Source: Weissella confusa (lineage in GTDB: Bacteria; Bacillota; Bacilli; Lactobacillales; Lactobacillaceae). Taken from it: 64,000 nt of DNA. The notes under the pieces were generated by a model. It searched no databases, was not told the origin of the DNA, and saw only the letters and a list, made by a program, of their open reading frames with translations. Made by a program: the position numbers and the translations under genes. The DNA is taken from NCBI GenBank assembly GCA_041871065.1, contig CP168942.1, forward strand, positions 1,396,501 through 1,460,500. The letters run 5' to 3'. Shown here in pieces: positions 46,959 to 55,647 of the stretch (position 1 is the stretch's first letter; every line of letters begins with the position of its first letter).

Positions 46959-47357
46959 TTACAAATCCACCATAAGCGTTGCACGCTTAAGCTCTTGTTG
47001 ACGAACCTCGTGTGGCAAGAAGCGACGAATCTCATCTTCATTGTAACCAACCTGCATACGCTTTTCATCAATCATTAATGGGCGCTTCAATAGCGCAGGT
47101 TGCTGTTGAATCATTTCAATCAATTGACTCAATGACAAGTCATCTAGCTTCACATCTAATTCAGCAAACAGCTTTGATCGTGTTGAGATGATTTCTTCAG
47201 TCCCATCTTCCGTCATGCGGAGGATGTTCTTAATCTCATCTCGGCTCAATGGCTCTTTGAAGACATTACGCTCAGTATAGGGAATGGCGTTTTCTTCGAG
47301 CCATGCACGCGCTTTGCGGCATGATGTGCAACTAGGTGATGTATATAACGTGACCAT
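46959..47357 (-). CDS. spx: Transcriptional regulator Spx
   Basis: ArsC-fold regulator of RNA polymerase alpha under thiol/oxidative stress, 132 residues. CXXC at residues 10-13 ([10 protein letters not shown]) and the [23 protein letters not shown] region with the Arg needed for alpha contact. Full length for Spx. Promoter candidate upstream has TATAAT near 47410. Confidence 0.94.
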   Translation of the reverse strand: MVTLYTSPSCTSCRKARAWLEENAIPYTERNVFKEPLSRDEIKNILRMTEDGTEEIISTRSKLFAELDVKLDDLSLSQLIEMIQQQPALLKRPLMIDEKRMQVGYNEDEIRRFLPHEVRQQELKRATLMVDL

Positions 47358-47692
47358 ATGTGCCTCCTTCCGGCTTCTACGGTGTTACTGCTACCTATGG
47401 CTCCTATTATAACCGTCAATATGTGAACATGTAACCCCCATTTTTACGAAAAATTGCGAATAAATTACAGAAACATGACAGTCGAACTGCCCTTTATCAC
47501 CACAAATTATTAAAAAATAATTAAGGCCAAGTTTACTTGTTCGCTATTGTTTTAATGGGGTTCATGCACGAAATGAAACGGTTATCACATCCTTTTGTAT
47601 ATAATTCTTATCACGAAAAATTCAGCGTAAAACATGAATTTATCGTGATAAAAAACGCGGACATTGATAACAATGTCCGCGAAAAAAATTTT
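47358..47692. other. Intergenic region with spx promoter, an AT-rich hairpin and telA terminator
   Basis: 335 nt without a supported gene. On the minus strand TATAAT (about 47413-47408) is the probable -10 for spx. The sequence TATCACGA...TCGTGATA at 47609-47650 pairs over 8 bp, continued by AAATTC/GAATTT, and lies next to the telA terminator. An open frame running through here into telA on the plus strand is a shadow. Confidence 0.55.
47656..47681 (-). terminator. Terminator of xpaC-telA
   Basis: Perfect stem CGCGGACATTG/CAATGTCCGCG with a 4-nt loop; TTTTTTATC follows on the minus strand. Confidence 0.92.
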
Positions 47693-48802
47693 TTAATTAA
47701 TGTCTTTACGACCTTGGTTTTCGGCCATCCCCAACAACTTTTCCTTCAACTCAGTCTCCATTGCCTGCATTTGTTGCTCAGCATCGGCACGCTTAGCACG
47801 ACCTTCACGTTGAATTTGCATCGTCTCTTGAATCGTTGCAATCAAGCTGTTTTGCGTTTCTTGAAGCGTTTCGATATCAACAACACCGCGCTCGTTTTCC
47901 TTCGCGGTTTCAACCGCACTTTGGTGAAGCATGTCGGCATTTGCACGCAAAAGTTCGTTGGTCGTATCAGCCACAGCACGCTGTGCAATCACAGCATTCT
48001 TTTGCTTCAACAACGTCAAAGCAATTGCAACTTGATTCTTCCACAATGGAATAGCCGTTGAAACAGACGCTTGAATCTTTTCGGCCAACACTTGATTCGT
48101 TGATTGAATCAATCGAATTTGTGGTGCTTGTTGCAACGCAATTTGACGCGTCAACTTCAAATCGTTAGTACGCTTTTCCAAACGTTGTTCAAACTGCACC
48201 AAATCTTGTACCTTTTGGACATCAAGTTGGTTGTTCGTTTGACGCGCCTTTTCTTGGGCAGCTGGCAATTCACGTTGGCGCACGTCGCTTAACTTCATCT
48301 CCGCCCCACCAATATAAACATTCAATTGGTTGAAGAAGTCGAGGTTTTCTTGGAACAACCCATCCAACATCTTGTTATCAGCCAACAAGGAATCCTTGTG
48401 ACGATCCAAGCGGGCAGCCACGTTATCAACTTGCGCACCAATTCGTTGGTACTTCGCTGTCATTTCATAGACTGACTTTTGAACGCGGTTAAAGATACGG
48501 GCAAAGAATCCTTGCTTTTCCGGACGTAAATCGTCTGGGCTAGCTTGGTTCAATGTGTTCATCAACTCAGTTAGTGAGTCACCGATTGGGCCAACATCTT
48601 GATTTTGAACCTTATCCAATACACCTTGTGAGAAAGCTGAAAGGTTCTTTTGTGCATCTGCACCGTATGTTAACACTGAGTCGCTCGTTGAAACGTCCAA
48701 CGTTTGTGCGAGTTGCAATGCCTTTGACTTCTCTTCAGAGGTCAACGTATCCGTTAACTCCGGTGTCGCCACCGTCTCTTTTGTCATTACTTCTTCTGTC
48801 AT
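47693..48802 (-). CDS. telA: TelA-like toxic anion resistance protein
   Basis: The 369-residue, mostly helical protein of the TelA/KlaA family (about 60-345 core) has typical motifs RIFNRVQKSVYEMTAKYQRIGAQVD and a long coiled-coil C-terminal half. Linked to tellurite and cell-wall-antibiotic tolerance in Firmicutes; molecular role unclear. The ATG overlaps the xpaC stop by ATGA, so both are one operon. Confidence 0.9.
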   Translation of the reverse strand: MTEEVMTKETVATPELTDTLTSEEKSKALQLAQTLDVSTSDSVLTYGADAQKNLSAFSQGVLDKVQNQDVGPIGDSLTELMNTLNQASPDDLRPEKQGFFARIFNRVQKSVYEMTAKYQRIGAQVDNVAARLDRHKDSLLADNKMLDGLFQENLDFFNQLNVYIGGAEMKLSDVRQRELPAAQEKARQTNNQLDVQKVQDLVQFEQRLEKRTNDLKLTRQIALQQAPQIRLIQSTNQVLAEKIQASVSTAIPLWKNQVAIALTLLKQKNAVIAQRAVADTTNELLRANADMLHQSAVETAKENERGVVDIETLQETQNSLIATIQETMQIQREGRAKRADAEQQMQAMETELKEKLLGMAENQGRKDIN

Positions 48803-49581
48803 TTTTTATCCCCCATAGTTCGCTTCGCCACATCAATTTGATCGCGAAGTGAGTTTAAATCATCACGTGTGATTAAACGGTAGTCTTGTTGAATTTGATC
48901 AGCAAGTTGGCGCAGTACTTCACGCGCCGCCTTCAAGTGCGCTTTGTCCGACTCGTCAATCATTTCATGGTTCGCAATTTCTTGATACGTGACCAGAATT
49001 TGTTCCATGTTTGGCAAATGCGTATAAACAAACTCATCTGCTTCCGTTAATTGGGTTGGATCATCAGCTAATTCTTTTAGAATACCGCGTGCAAACCGCA
49101 TCACATCGGTTTCAACCGCAATTTTACGCAATCCCGTCGTCAACTGCAACAATTCTTCCACGTGATCAACACTGGCTAGCGTCCGATTGAATGTTGCTTT
49201 AAACACAGTGACATCACGCTTCGATAAGTTATCAGTATTAATGGTTAGTTTTTGCTTTGCTGTCGTAATCCGTTGCTTAGTTTGCTTCATCGGCGTAAAT
49301 ACGACTTGACGGGCGCCCAAAACAACGCCTGATAGCACAAGTTGCACTGGCCAACCAATTCCCGGAATGGCCCAGGCAACACCGATTAACATTAGTGGTA
49401 GTAGCCAACGGAACACAAAGGTCGGCTTTGTGACCATGCTTACCAAGAACGCGAAGACTAACACATTCGAAATACTGTCTAGATAGGCTGGTGTAAACCC
49501 AATTGCCAAGAACACTATTAGAACCGTTATCCACTTACTTCGCCTTAACGTCTTTTTTGGAATTTTATCTAAATCCAGCAT
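48799..49581 (-). CDS. xpaC: XpaC-like 5-bromo-4-chloroindolyl phosphate hydrolysis family protein
   Basis: The 260 residues have three or four hydrophobic segments in the first 100 residues (for example WITVLIVFLAIGFTPAYL, LLPLMLIGVAWAIPGIG) and a helical cytoplasmic domain (about 115-260). This is the XpaC layout, nearly always next to TelA. True function unknown; the name reflects an indirect phosphatase screen. ATGA overlap with telA. Confidence 0.88.
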   Translation of the reverse strand: MLDLDKIPKKTLRRSKWITVLIVFLAIGFTPAYLDSISNVLVFAFLVSMVTKPTFVFRWLLPLMLIGVAWAIPGIGWPVQLVLSGVVLGARQVVFTPMKQTKQRITTAKQKLTINTDNLSKRDVTVFKATFNRTLASVDHVEELLQLTTGLRKIAVETDVMRFARGILKELADDPTQLTEADEFVYTHLPNMEQILVTYQEIANHEMIDESDKAHLKAAREVLRQLADQIQQDYRLITRDDLNSLRDQIDVAKRTMGDKK

Positions 49582-49654
49582 TTTTCTTATCCTCTCGAAA
49601 GCAACTATTCTTATTATACGTGCAATCGATAACTCTTGTCATGGTATATAAAAA

Positions 49655-49675
49655 AAGCAGGTCATCGACCTACTT
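49655..49675 (-). terminator. Terminator overlapping end of psiE
   Basis: Stem AAG-AGGTC/GACCT-CTT with TTTTTTTATAT on the minus strand. Confidence 0.75.
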
Positions 49676-50128
49676 CGTTGCCTCAGGATGCTCTTCAGCA
49701 AACACTAGTTCTTCACGCTCCTCGCGATGCGCTAAATCTGCCAGATAACGGCGTGACCAGCGGTAGACAACTAGCACTAAAATCAAAATTGCAATGGCTG
49801 CTGCTTGAATCAAAATGCCAATCGTATCGGCGTGATAAACCAATAGATTTCGAAGCAACGCCGTAATCCCAATATACATAAAGTTCTGCAAAGAAATACG
49901 ATCTTGGATAAAGTATTCACGTGTTAGCACCACAAACTCGAAGAACAAGAACGTTTCCAAAATGCGTTCCGCCACCCCGAAGAAATCCGTTGCCAAATCC
50001 ACATGTATCAGCATTGTGACCAATTCCCAGAGTTCTTTCACAAAGAACCCAATCATCACAATTCCCAACACCAACATCGCCAAATCGAGAATGATGGCGT
50101 AACCTTTTTCAATTATTTTACGATTCAT
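49670..50128 (-). CDS. psiE: PsiE family protein (phosphate-starvation-inducible type)
   Basis: The 152 residues have four membrane helices (about 10-28, 45-68, 83-100, 106-128), matching PsiE family size and layout. Named for phosphate-starvation induction in E. coli; role unknown. It is the last chromosomal gene before the prophage edge. Confidence 0.85.
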   Translation of the reverse strand: MNRKIIEKGYAIILDLAMLVLGIVMIGFFVKELWELVTMLIHVDLATDFFGVAERILETFLFFEFVVLTREYFIQDRISLQNFMYIGITALLRNLLVYHADTIGILIQAAAIAILILVLVVYRWSRRYLADLAHREEREELVFAEEHPEATK

Positions 50129-50221
50129 ATCCCGCCCTCACGCTTCTTTTCTCCATCATATCAAACCAAATGACCCGAAACAAACTTCGAGCCACCAGTA
50201 AATTCAATCTCAGGTTCAAAA

Positions 50222-50257
50222 AAAGGATGACTTCCCGTGTGTGAGAAATCATCCTTT
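50222..50257 (-). terminator. Terminator protecting psiE from prophage readthrough
   Basis: AAAGGATGA/TCATCCTTT stem with TTTTTTTG after it on the minus strand. Confidence 0.8.
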
Positions 50258-50398
50258 CCTGTATGCCGCCGACAGACAAACAGCGTAAAAACAATACAAA
50301 TATGGGGTGATTATTTGTTTTATAGCTAATAAAATCACACGTTGTATTTTCATTTATCTGTTTATGTGTTTTTGGTGAGTGCTACAAATTGTGCTACA

Positions 50399-50427
50399 TT
50401 TTCAATTTTTGTTGTGTATTATATAAT
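50399..50427 (+). promoter_or_regulatory. Promoter of the 50462 gene
   Basis: -35 TTTTCA (50399-50404), 17 nt, -10 TATAAT (50422-50427). The GTGCTACA repeats sit just upstream. Confidence 0.65.
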
Positions 50428-50461
50428 TAATTTTAACTTAACTTCATAAGGAGAAACTTAC

Positions 50462-50809
50462 ATGACTAAATTAACTCATTGGACAGAAAGAGTCCTCCAA
50501 TTTTTAGCCTCAGAAACTGAAGACGACCGTATTTTATATGTAGGAAAGTTCAATGAGCTAATCGGCAATGGTTTCACCGAACGGCAGGCATATATCAATC
50601 TGCACCGTGAGATTGTAGAGCCATTGCTTGATGATGCCGACCTAACATGGGAAGAATATACCGAAGCAACTGCTAAGGCTATGACGCGTCCAACCTTATA
50701 TGATGTAAAAGTATGGATCGAACTTGCTGGTAAGATTGGAGCTTCTGCGGCTACAGGTAACTGGCACGCGGTTGAACATGACTGGGAATGGGACGTTCCA
50801 AGCAAATAA
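50462..50809 (+). CDS. Small acidic protein at the prophage edge (cargo-type gene), unknown function
   Basis: The 115-residue, acidic, helical and tryptophan-containing cytoplasmic protein (TKLTHWTERVLQFLASETEDD ... WHAVEHDWEWDVPSK) has a good ribosome binding site (AAGGAGAAA), its own promoter and its own terminator. It faces the opposite way to the phage lysis genes. That is the pattern of a moron (lysogen-expressed cargo gene), such as superinfection exclusion or host-fitness genes. I do not recognise the family; no function is claimed. Confidence 0.7.
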   Translation: MTKLTHWTERVLQFLASETEDDRILYVGKFNELIGNGFTERQAYINLHREIVEPLLDDADLTWEEYTEATAKAMTRPTLYDVKVWIELAGKIGASAATGNWHAVEHDWEWDVPSK

Positions 50810-50815
50810 CACAAA

Positions 50816-50861
50816 AAGCCCGTCTGGATTAAGTACCTTTGTACCTAGTCCAGACGGGCTT
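50816..50861. terminator. Bidirectional terminator between cargo gene and endolysin
   Basis: AAGCCCGTCTGGA/TCCAGACGGGCTT with an inner GTAC/GTAC stem. Confidence 0.9.
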
Positions 50862-50874
50862 AATTTATATGTGT

Positions 50875-50911
50875 GCCAACTTGCGTATCTGTTTCAATGT
50901 CGCAAGTTGGC
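50875..50911. terminator. Second hairpin at the end of the endolysin gene
   Basis: GCCAACTTGCG/CGCAAGTTGGC with 15-nt loop; no T run follows on the minus strand, so it may protect the mRNA end rather than terminate. Confidence 0.5.
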
Positions 50912-50922
50912 CCAATTTAAAA

Positions 50923-52182
50923 CTAGTTAGCGAATGCAGCCTTCAGCCAGACCGACTCACCATTCATCTCTACTTCAATCGATGATCCAACGCGTTGCAA
51001 TACCTTGTACTTACCATTCAAAGTGAAGTATTCCGGAACTCCGTTGTTACCAAGGCCGTTTTGGTCCGCCAATGGGTTACCGTAACGGTCTGTCAACGTA
51101 ATTGATGCAGCCGGCATATCGTTGTGGTAGTCAGCTACTGGAATAGCCATATCATTGTTTCGAACGTACACACTACCCAGCTCATATTGCCAGCTATCTA
51201 GATAGAATACACCGTTAAACTCTGCCGAGTCATCTTGAGTGTTAGCGTCCAAGATTTCGACATTCTTCTTGTTTACCCATGAGTAAATATCATCAAGTAA
51301 CACACGGTCGCCATCGACTTCTAGCACTTTGTGTGGCTCACCCTTAACAAAGTCAGGAATAGCTTCACCAGTTGCGTAATAAGTAGCGCTGAAGTTGACC
51401 TTAACCGTCATACCCGACGCAATGCCTGCCTTTGGCGTGTTGTCAGCTTCCTTACCAGCATCAACGGCAGGTGTATCCGTGTTTGGCTTGTTAGGGTTAC
51501 CGTTCTTGTATCCGTTATCCGTGATACCGGTCAAATCAACGTTACCGTCTAGTCCACCGGCAACATATGATGCAGTGAATTGGAATAATTGTACATTATC
51601 GAATGACGGAAAGTAGTTATAGTTTGGCTCTGGCGTAACCTCGTAATTAGGATACTGAGCCAACCAAAGCGGGTACTTATTAGCAATCGCTTGCAGGTCA
51701 AGGTTTGACATCAAGAAATTCTTGTACCCGTATAGCACAGCTGTCTTTCCCTTTGATTGAATATAATCAAGTCCGTACATAACTACGTCTGTATTCGTTG
51801 CACCTTGCTCAATATCCAAAGCAAAGATAGCTCCCTGTGGCGTTTGGCTTTTTGCTAGATAGTGATCAATTACGGTTTTCATGGTTGCACGGTCAGTAAC
51901 ACCGTCTACGAAAATATAGTCATGCGCGCGTTTTCCTTGGGCGATTGCATACTGAACTTGCGTTGGATACGTGTGTTGATCAACGTAGCCATGTCCAGCG
52001 TAGTACCCACCAATTTGAGCGATGGCAAACTTATCGTGACCATATCCAAACTTACCTTGTGCCCCTTGATAGATTGACCAGTCAACTCCTTGGTCACCCT
52101 TTGCGGCAAACGCAGTTGGTGTTGCTCCGGCAAATAAAAAGGCCGCCATTCCGGCGACCAGCATTGTCTTAATCTTACCCAT
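50923..52182 (-). CDS. Phage endolysin, GH25 muramidase with signal peptide and C-terminal wall-binding region
   Basis: The 419 residues start at the ATG at 52182 (ribosome binding site AAAGGAG). A Sec signal (KTMLVAGMAAFLFAGATPTAFA) precedes a GH25 domain (about 33-215) with GVDWSIYQG, IFALDIEQG and GLDGNVDLTGI catalytic-site strands. A linker (PNKPNTDTPAVDAGKEADN) leads to an SH3b-type module (about 250-310, VKVNFSATYYATGEAIP...SWVNKKNVEIL) and a final region of about 100 residues (YFTLNGKYKVLQRVGSSIEVEMNGESVWLKAAFAN, in part). Degrades peptidoglycan at lysis. The signal peptide allows holin-independent export, known in some oenococcal and lactococcal phages. Confidence 0.9.
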   Translation of the reverse strand: MGKIKTMLVAGMAAFLFAGATPTAFAAKGDQGVDWSIYQGAQGKFGYGHDKFAIAQIGGYYAGHGYVDQHTYPTQVQYAIAQGKRAHDYIFVDGVTDRATMKTVIDHYLAKSQTPQGAIFALDIEQGATNTDVVMYGLDYIQSKGKTAVLYGYKNFLMSNLDLQAIANKYPLWLAQYPNYEVTPEPNYNYFPSFDNVQLFQFTASYVAGGLDGNVDLTGITDNGYKNGNPNKPNTDTPAVDAGKEADNTPKAGIASGMTVKVNFSATYYATGEAIPDFVKGEPHKVLEVDGDRVLLDDIYSWVNKKNVEILDANTQDDSAEFNGVFYLDSWQYELGSVYVRNNDMAIPVADYHNDMPAASITLTDRYGNPLADQNGLGNNGVPEYFTLNGKYKVLQRVGSSIEVEMNGESVWLKAAFAN

Positions 52183-52498
52183 TATTGTCAACTCCTTTGT
52201 TGGCTTTCAACTCTTGCTCAATAGCTCCTTCAATCTGTGAATCCGAGAAATGCCCCGTCAAACCATTAGCATCAATTCGTTGCTTAACGAATTTCACTGC
52301 GTCTTGTTGTTTTGCACTTCCTTGTCCCGGCCCCCAAGTCTTTTCGGCAATTGCGATACCTTGGTTGATCCAATCGTAGAACATGGCCAAGTTTTCATTC
52401 TTGGTGTGACTCTTAAGCCAACCAATTACGGCAGCTGCAACAACACCAAGAACACCAGTTTGTGCAATTCCAATTAACACATCAATTACTTTATTCAT
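52175..52498 (-). CDS. Phage holin, LLH family
   Basis: The 107-residue protein has one N-terminal membrane helix (IDVLIGIAQTGVLGVVAAAVIGWL) and a soluble part with KQQDAVKFVKQRIDANGL, typical of LLH holins. Makes pores for lysis timing. It overlaps the endolysin start by 8 nt and the preceding gene by 4. Confidence 0.85.
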   Translation of the reverse strand: MNKVIDVLIGIAQTGVLGVVAAAVIGWLKSHTKNENLAMFYDWINQGIAIAEKTWGPGQGSAKQQDAVKFVKQRIDANGLTGHFSDSQIEGAIEQELKANKGVDNNG

Positions 52499-52749
52499 AA
52501 TCGTTCATTCCTTTCGAACAATGTCTTGATTTGTTCATCATGCTTAGCAAGATGGACTTCATGCTCCTTAAATTGAATTTGGGTGTCATCCTTAATATGC
52601 CCCAATATTTCTTTCAAGTCGTCAATTGCATCAGTTAATGTAGCAATTGGTTTTGAAAAACCAACCTTAATTGCCCAATTTACGGCGGTAGTTATCGCCG
52701 TAATCAAAAAAAGAACAATCGTTACGACTGTTCCGGTATCTAAATTCAT
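52495..52749 (-). CDS. XhlA-like/holin-associated small membrane protein
   Basis: The 84-residue protein has one N-terminal membrane segment (VVTIVLFLITAITTAVNWAI) and a C-terminal charged coiled coil (about 45-84). Size and place immediately before the holin fit XhlA-type or second-holin proteins of PBSX-like phages. Stop/start overlap with the holin. Annotated by context. Confidence 0.65.
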   Translation of the reverse strand: MNLDTGTVVTIVLFLITAITTAVNWAIKVGFSKPIATLTDAIDDLKEILGHIKDDTQIQFKEHEVHLAKHDEQIKTLFERNERL

Positions 52750-52776
52750 TCGAAATTCCCTTTCACTCTCTTAATG

Positions 52777-55647
52777 CTATCCTGGCCAACTATCGCTGGT
52801 CGAATATGACACAGATGAAACAATATAGTTTGAACTAGTAACTAAGCCGGTCATTCCGCGGTACGTGAATGACATTTTCTTTGAAGACGAGTCGAAATTG
52901 TAACGACCGAATCCGACCGCACTGCTGTACTCAATGAATACTGATTGACTCCAATCATCTGGCGAAAATCCCGAAGGAACAGTGACATTGAATAATTCAG
53001 ATGCATAACTTGGGGTTGAAGAACCTGTCCAGTTTGTGCCTGTGTAGTTACCTGAAATCTCAACGTGCACAAAGTTACCCGTCCTTCTGAATTTAAACGA
53101 CATACCGTTGGTACCACTTACTTCACGAGATACAACTGGGGTTGCCACGGAAATTGAGACGTTGCCAGAACCATCAATTGAAGCTGATCCCGTCACTGTT
53201 CCGGTCAGTGATAGAGTACGTGCTGTTTGCCATTTAGTTGCAGTCGCTGCATTACCAGATAGATTACCGTTAATGGTACTTGTAAACGTCTTGTCACCCG
53301 CAACAGTTTCATTACCTGTATTGTGTACAACATTATCGTCTTTTGAAATAGACTGCCAATTGCCCCAATTGCCCCCTAGTCTTATTCTTACCCACATTGT
53401 AGATTTGTGCACTGCGTCTGATATGTCTCTAGCAACAATGACTTGATAAATTAAATTGTCATCAAAATTTAATACGTCTATAAATGCACCATTTGGCATT
53501 TGGCTAGGAGCATTTGAATAGGTAACATCAATTTTATATTGTCCAGTAGCTGTTGCACTATTTAAGTCTTTTTGAGGTAGCCTATCAATTGAAAGTTTAG
53601 CTTTTATAGGATTATTAGCGACAAGTGTTCCCGTGAACGTCTTATCGCCAGCGATAGTCTCGGCACCAGTCTTGTGAACCAGGTTCGTTCCAGACGTTGC
53701 CATAGACACGTCACCCGAACCATCAATATTCACTGAGCCGGATACATCACCAGTTAGCGCTAGCGTTCTTGTAGTAGCCCATTTGGTAGCTGTTGCCGCA
53801 TTTCCAGACGTATTTTGGTTACCCGCCGTATTTACACCAGGCAAGTTAATATCGGCTGAGCCATCAAAGCTGACGCCACCAACTTTACGTGCGGTCTTTA
53901 GCGTAGTTGCCGTAGCTGCGTTACCGGTCAATTCACCAGCAAGTCCTGCCGAAAACGTCTTCTTACCCGTAAACGTCTCGACCGTATCCAAGTGCGCAAC
54001 CAGGGCATCATTTGCGACCGTTTTCCATGCTGACCACGCACCACCACTCTTAGTTGTCCACCAAGCATTGTTGTTAGAGTCAACCAGCTGCATGAAACCA
54101 TTGTTAGTTGATTGAATAACTTCAACAACGAAATAATTTGATGATCCGCTAGGCTTATTAGTTGCCCCAATGTTTGCGTAGTAGTAGAAGCCGTTATCCA
54201 GAGTGAAAACATCCTTATTCGTGCTAATCACTTGCACAACTGGGTCAACGTTAATATCAGCCGTACCATCAAAGTTTTCACCATTAATCTTGCGTGCATT
54301 GGCTAGTTTTGTTGCACTTGTGGCGTTACCGGCCAATGCACCGCTAAGACCATCAGTGAACGTCTTTGACCCGCCAATCGTTTCAGCTCCTGACTTATGA
54401 ACTAAGTTACTGTCATTATTTGGTGGGTAAACTGATGGCATTGTAGCCGTCTTGACATTAACACCAGTGATTTCACCGGAGGTATTAGTCGTAATGCTAT
54501 CAATGATTGTCACAGTTCCGCCAACAGCAAGCGATTGTGATGATGAAGTGTTCGTACGTGTAGTTGCAGATTCTGTTAGTGCAATGTCAACATTACCTGA
54601 GCCATCAAACGTACCAGTACCAGTTGCAGCGCCACTAAACGAAATTGTGCGCGCTGTCTTTAGCTTTGTTGCGGTGTCAGCATTTCCTTGCAAGTTAGCA
54701 ATAATAGCCGAACTAAATGTCTTAGACCCACCAATCGTCTCATTGCCTGTCTTGTGGACGGCAGAAGCATCCACGTTTGAAAGTTCCGCTGCAGTAGAAA
54801 AACGGTTCCACGCTGTATACGTAGAACCGTTCTGTACACGGAAATATGATTGACCATTAGAAATGTCAGTAAATCGCTCAACGTTGCTTTCTTTAACGAA
54901 CACATACGTCTCAGCTGCGCCAGTCGGCTTGTCAGACGTTGTCTTTGAAGCATTTGTTGAAAGGTAAACGCCGTTATTCAAACTTGACAGTGCAACGTCA
55001 GCATTGATAGCCAGTGTATTCACACGATCACTTGTTCCTGAATTTCCACTAACCGAACCAACAATTATCTTCATGAAAGTCTTGATGTCGTTAATCGTCT
55101 CATTGCCTGTCTTGTGGACGGCGGCAGTATCATCAGCCTTCTTTGCGTCGCGTTGGTCGATATACTTCTGCAAAGCAATGTAATCAGCAACCGTCAGCAT
55201 TCCAGCATACTGAGTGTTGACAGTTACGATTGACGTATCGCTGATTGCAAATGAAACGTCCAAATTAATTGTCTGCGCTGATTGTCCATTATACGCAGGA
55301 ACCAACGTGGTCTCATTCGTATTGATAATTCCAAGGACATAATTGTCAGTACCGTAGACACCGGTAATGGCAATACCCTTCAAATTATAGTCAGCTGTAA
55401 CATCACGATTATCAATAATCAGACGAGATTCAACAGTATTAGTCGTTAAATCCGTCGTAACCGTACCCATTGGCTTTGTTTGCTTAGGGTTCAGACCACT
55501 GATTTGTGAGTAGGTTAAGTCCTTGGTAAGAGATACCGTAAAGGTGTAGGCATTGATAATAGACATTTGTCCTTTATCAGCCAGCGCCTTTGTCATGACA
55601 TCCTTACCTTCTTCAGTAAAGATTAGGCTAGAAAATTTATTAGCCAT
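52777..55647 (-). CDS. Phage tail fibre / receptor-binding protein with VHKTGNETI repeats
   Basis: The 956 residues have a baseplate-attachment N-terminus (about 1-150: FSSLIFTEEGKDVMTKALADKG) as in phage collar fibres. Long beta-rich parts follow with six copies of the motif (A/V)HKTG(N/A)ETI(G/A)GxKTF (some degenerate, one as DTVETFTGKKTF), each followed by GNAxTATKLKTAR and a strand-rich module. The C-terminal tip has about 120 residues with GTNWTGSSTPSYASELFNV. This probably sets host specificity. Start at the ATG at 55647, which overlaps the upstream stop. Confidence 0.85.
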   Translation of the reverse strand: MANKFSSLIFTEEGKDVMTKALADKGQMSIINAYTFTVSLTKDLTYSQISGLNPKQTKPMGTVTTDLTTNTVESRLIIDNRDVTADYNLKGIAITGVYGTDNYVLGIINTNETTLVPAYNGQSAQTINLDVSFAISDTSIVTVNTQYAGMLTVADYIALQKYIDQRDAKKADDTAAVHKTGNETINDIKTFMKIIVGSVSGNSGTSDRVNTLAINADVALSSLNNGVYLSTNASKTTSDKPTGAAETYVFVKESNVERFTDISNGQSYFRVQNGSTYTAWNRFSTAAELSNVDASAVHKTGNETIGGSKTFSSAIIANLQGNADTATKLKTARTISFSGAATGTGTFDGSGNVDIALTESATTRTNTSSSQSLAVGGTVTIIDSITTNTSGEITGVNVKTATMPSVYPPNNDSNLVHKSGAETIGGSKTFTDGLSGALAGNATSATKLANARKINGENFDGTADINVDPVVQVISTNKDVFTLDNGFYYYANIGATNKPSGSSNYFVVEVIQSTNNGFMQLVDSNNNAWWTTKSGGAWSAWKTVANDALVAHLDTVETFTGKKTFSAGLAGELTGNAATATTLKTARKVGGVSFDGSADINLPGVNTAGNQNTSGNAATATKWATTRTLALTGDVSGSVNIDGSGDVSMATSGTNLVHKTGAETIAGDKTFTGTLVANNPIKAKLSIDRLPQKDLNSATATGQYKIDVTYSNAPSQMPNGAFIDVLNFDDNLIYQVIVARDISDAVHKSTMWVRIRLGGNWGNWQSISKDDNVVHNTGNETVAGDKTFTSTINGNLSGNAATATKWQTARTLSLTGTVTGSASIDGSGNVSISVATPVVSREVSGTNGMSFKFRRTGNFVHVEISGNYTGTNWTGSSTPSYASELFNVTVPSGFSPDDWSQSVFIEYSSAVGFGRYNFDSSSKKMSFTYRGMTGLVTSSNYIVSSVSYSTSDSWPG

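Larger units (their letters stand above)
50129..50461. other. Prophage-chromosome junction region
   Basis: 333 nt without a gene. It holds a minus-strand terminator (50222-50257), a direct repeat GTGCTACA at 50379-50386 and 50391-50398, and the promoter of the 50462 gene. The repeats resemble arm-type integrase sites often seen beside attP in phages of lactic acid bacteria, so an att site may be here; no second copy of the core is in the window. Confidence 0.5.

Noticed and set aside
47537..48061. 174-residue plus-strand ORF
   Set aside because: Mostly antisense to telA; crosses the telA terminator hairpin.
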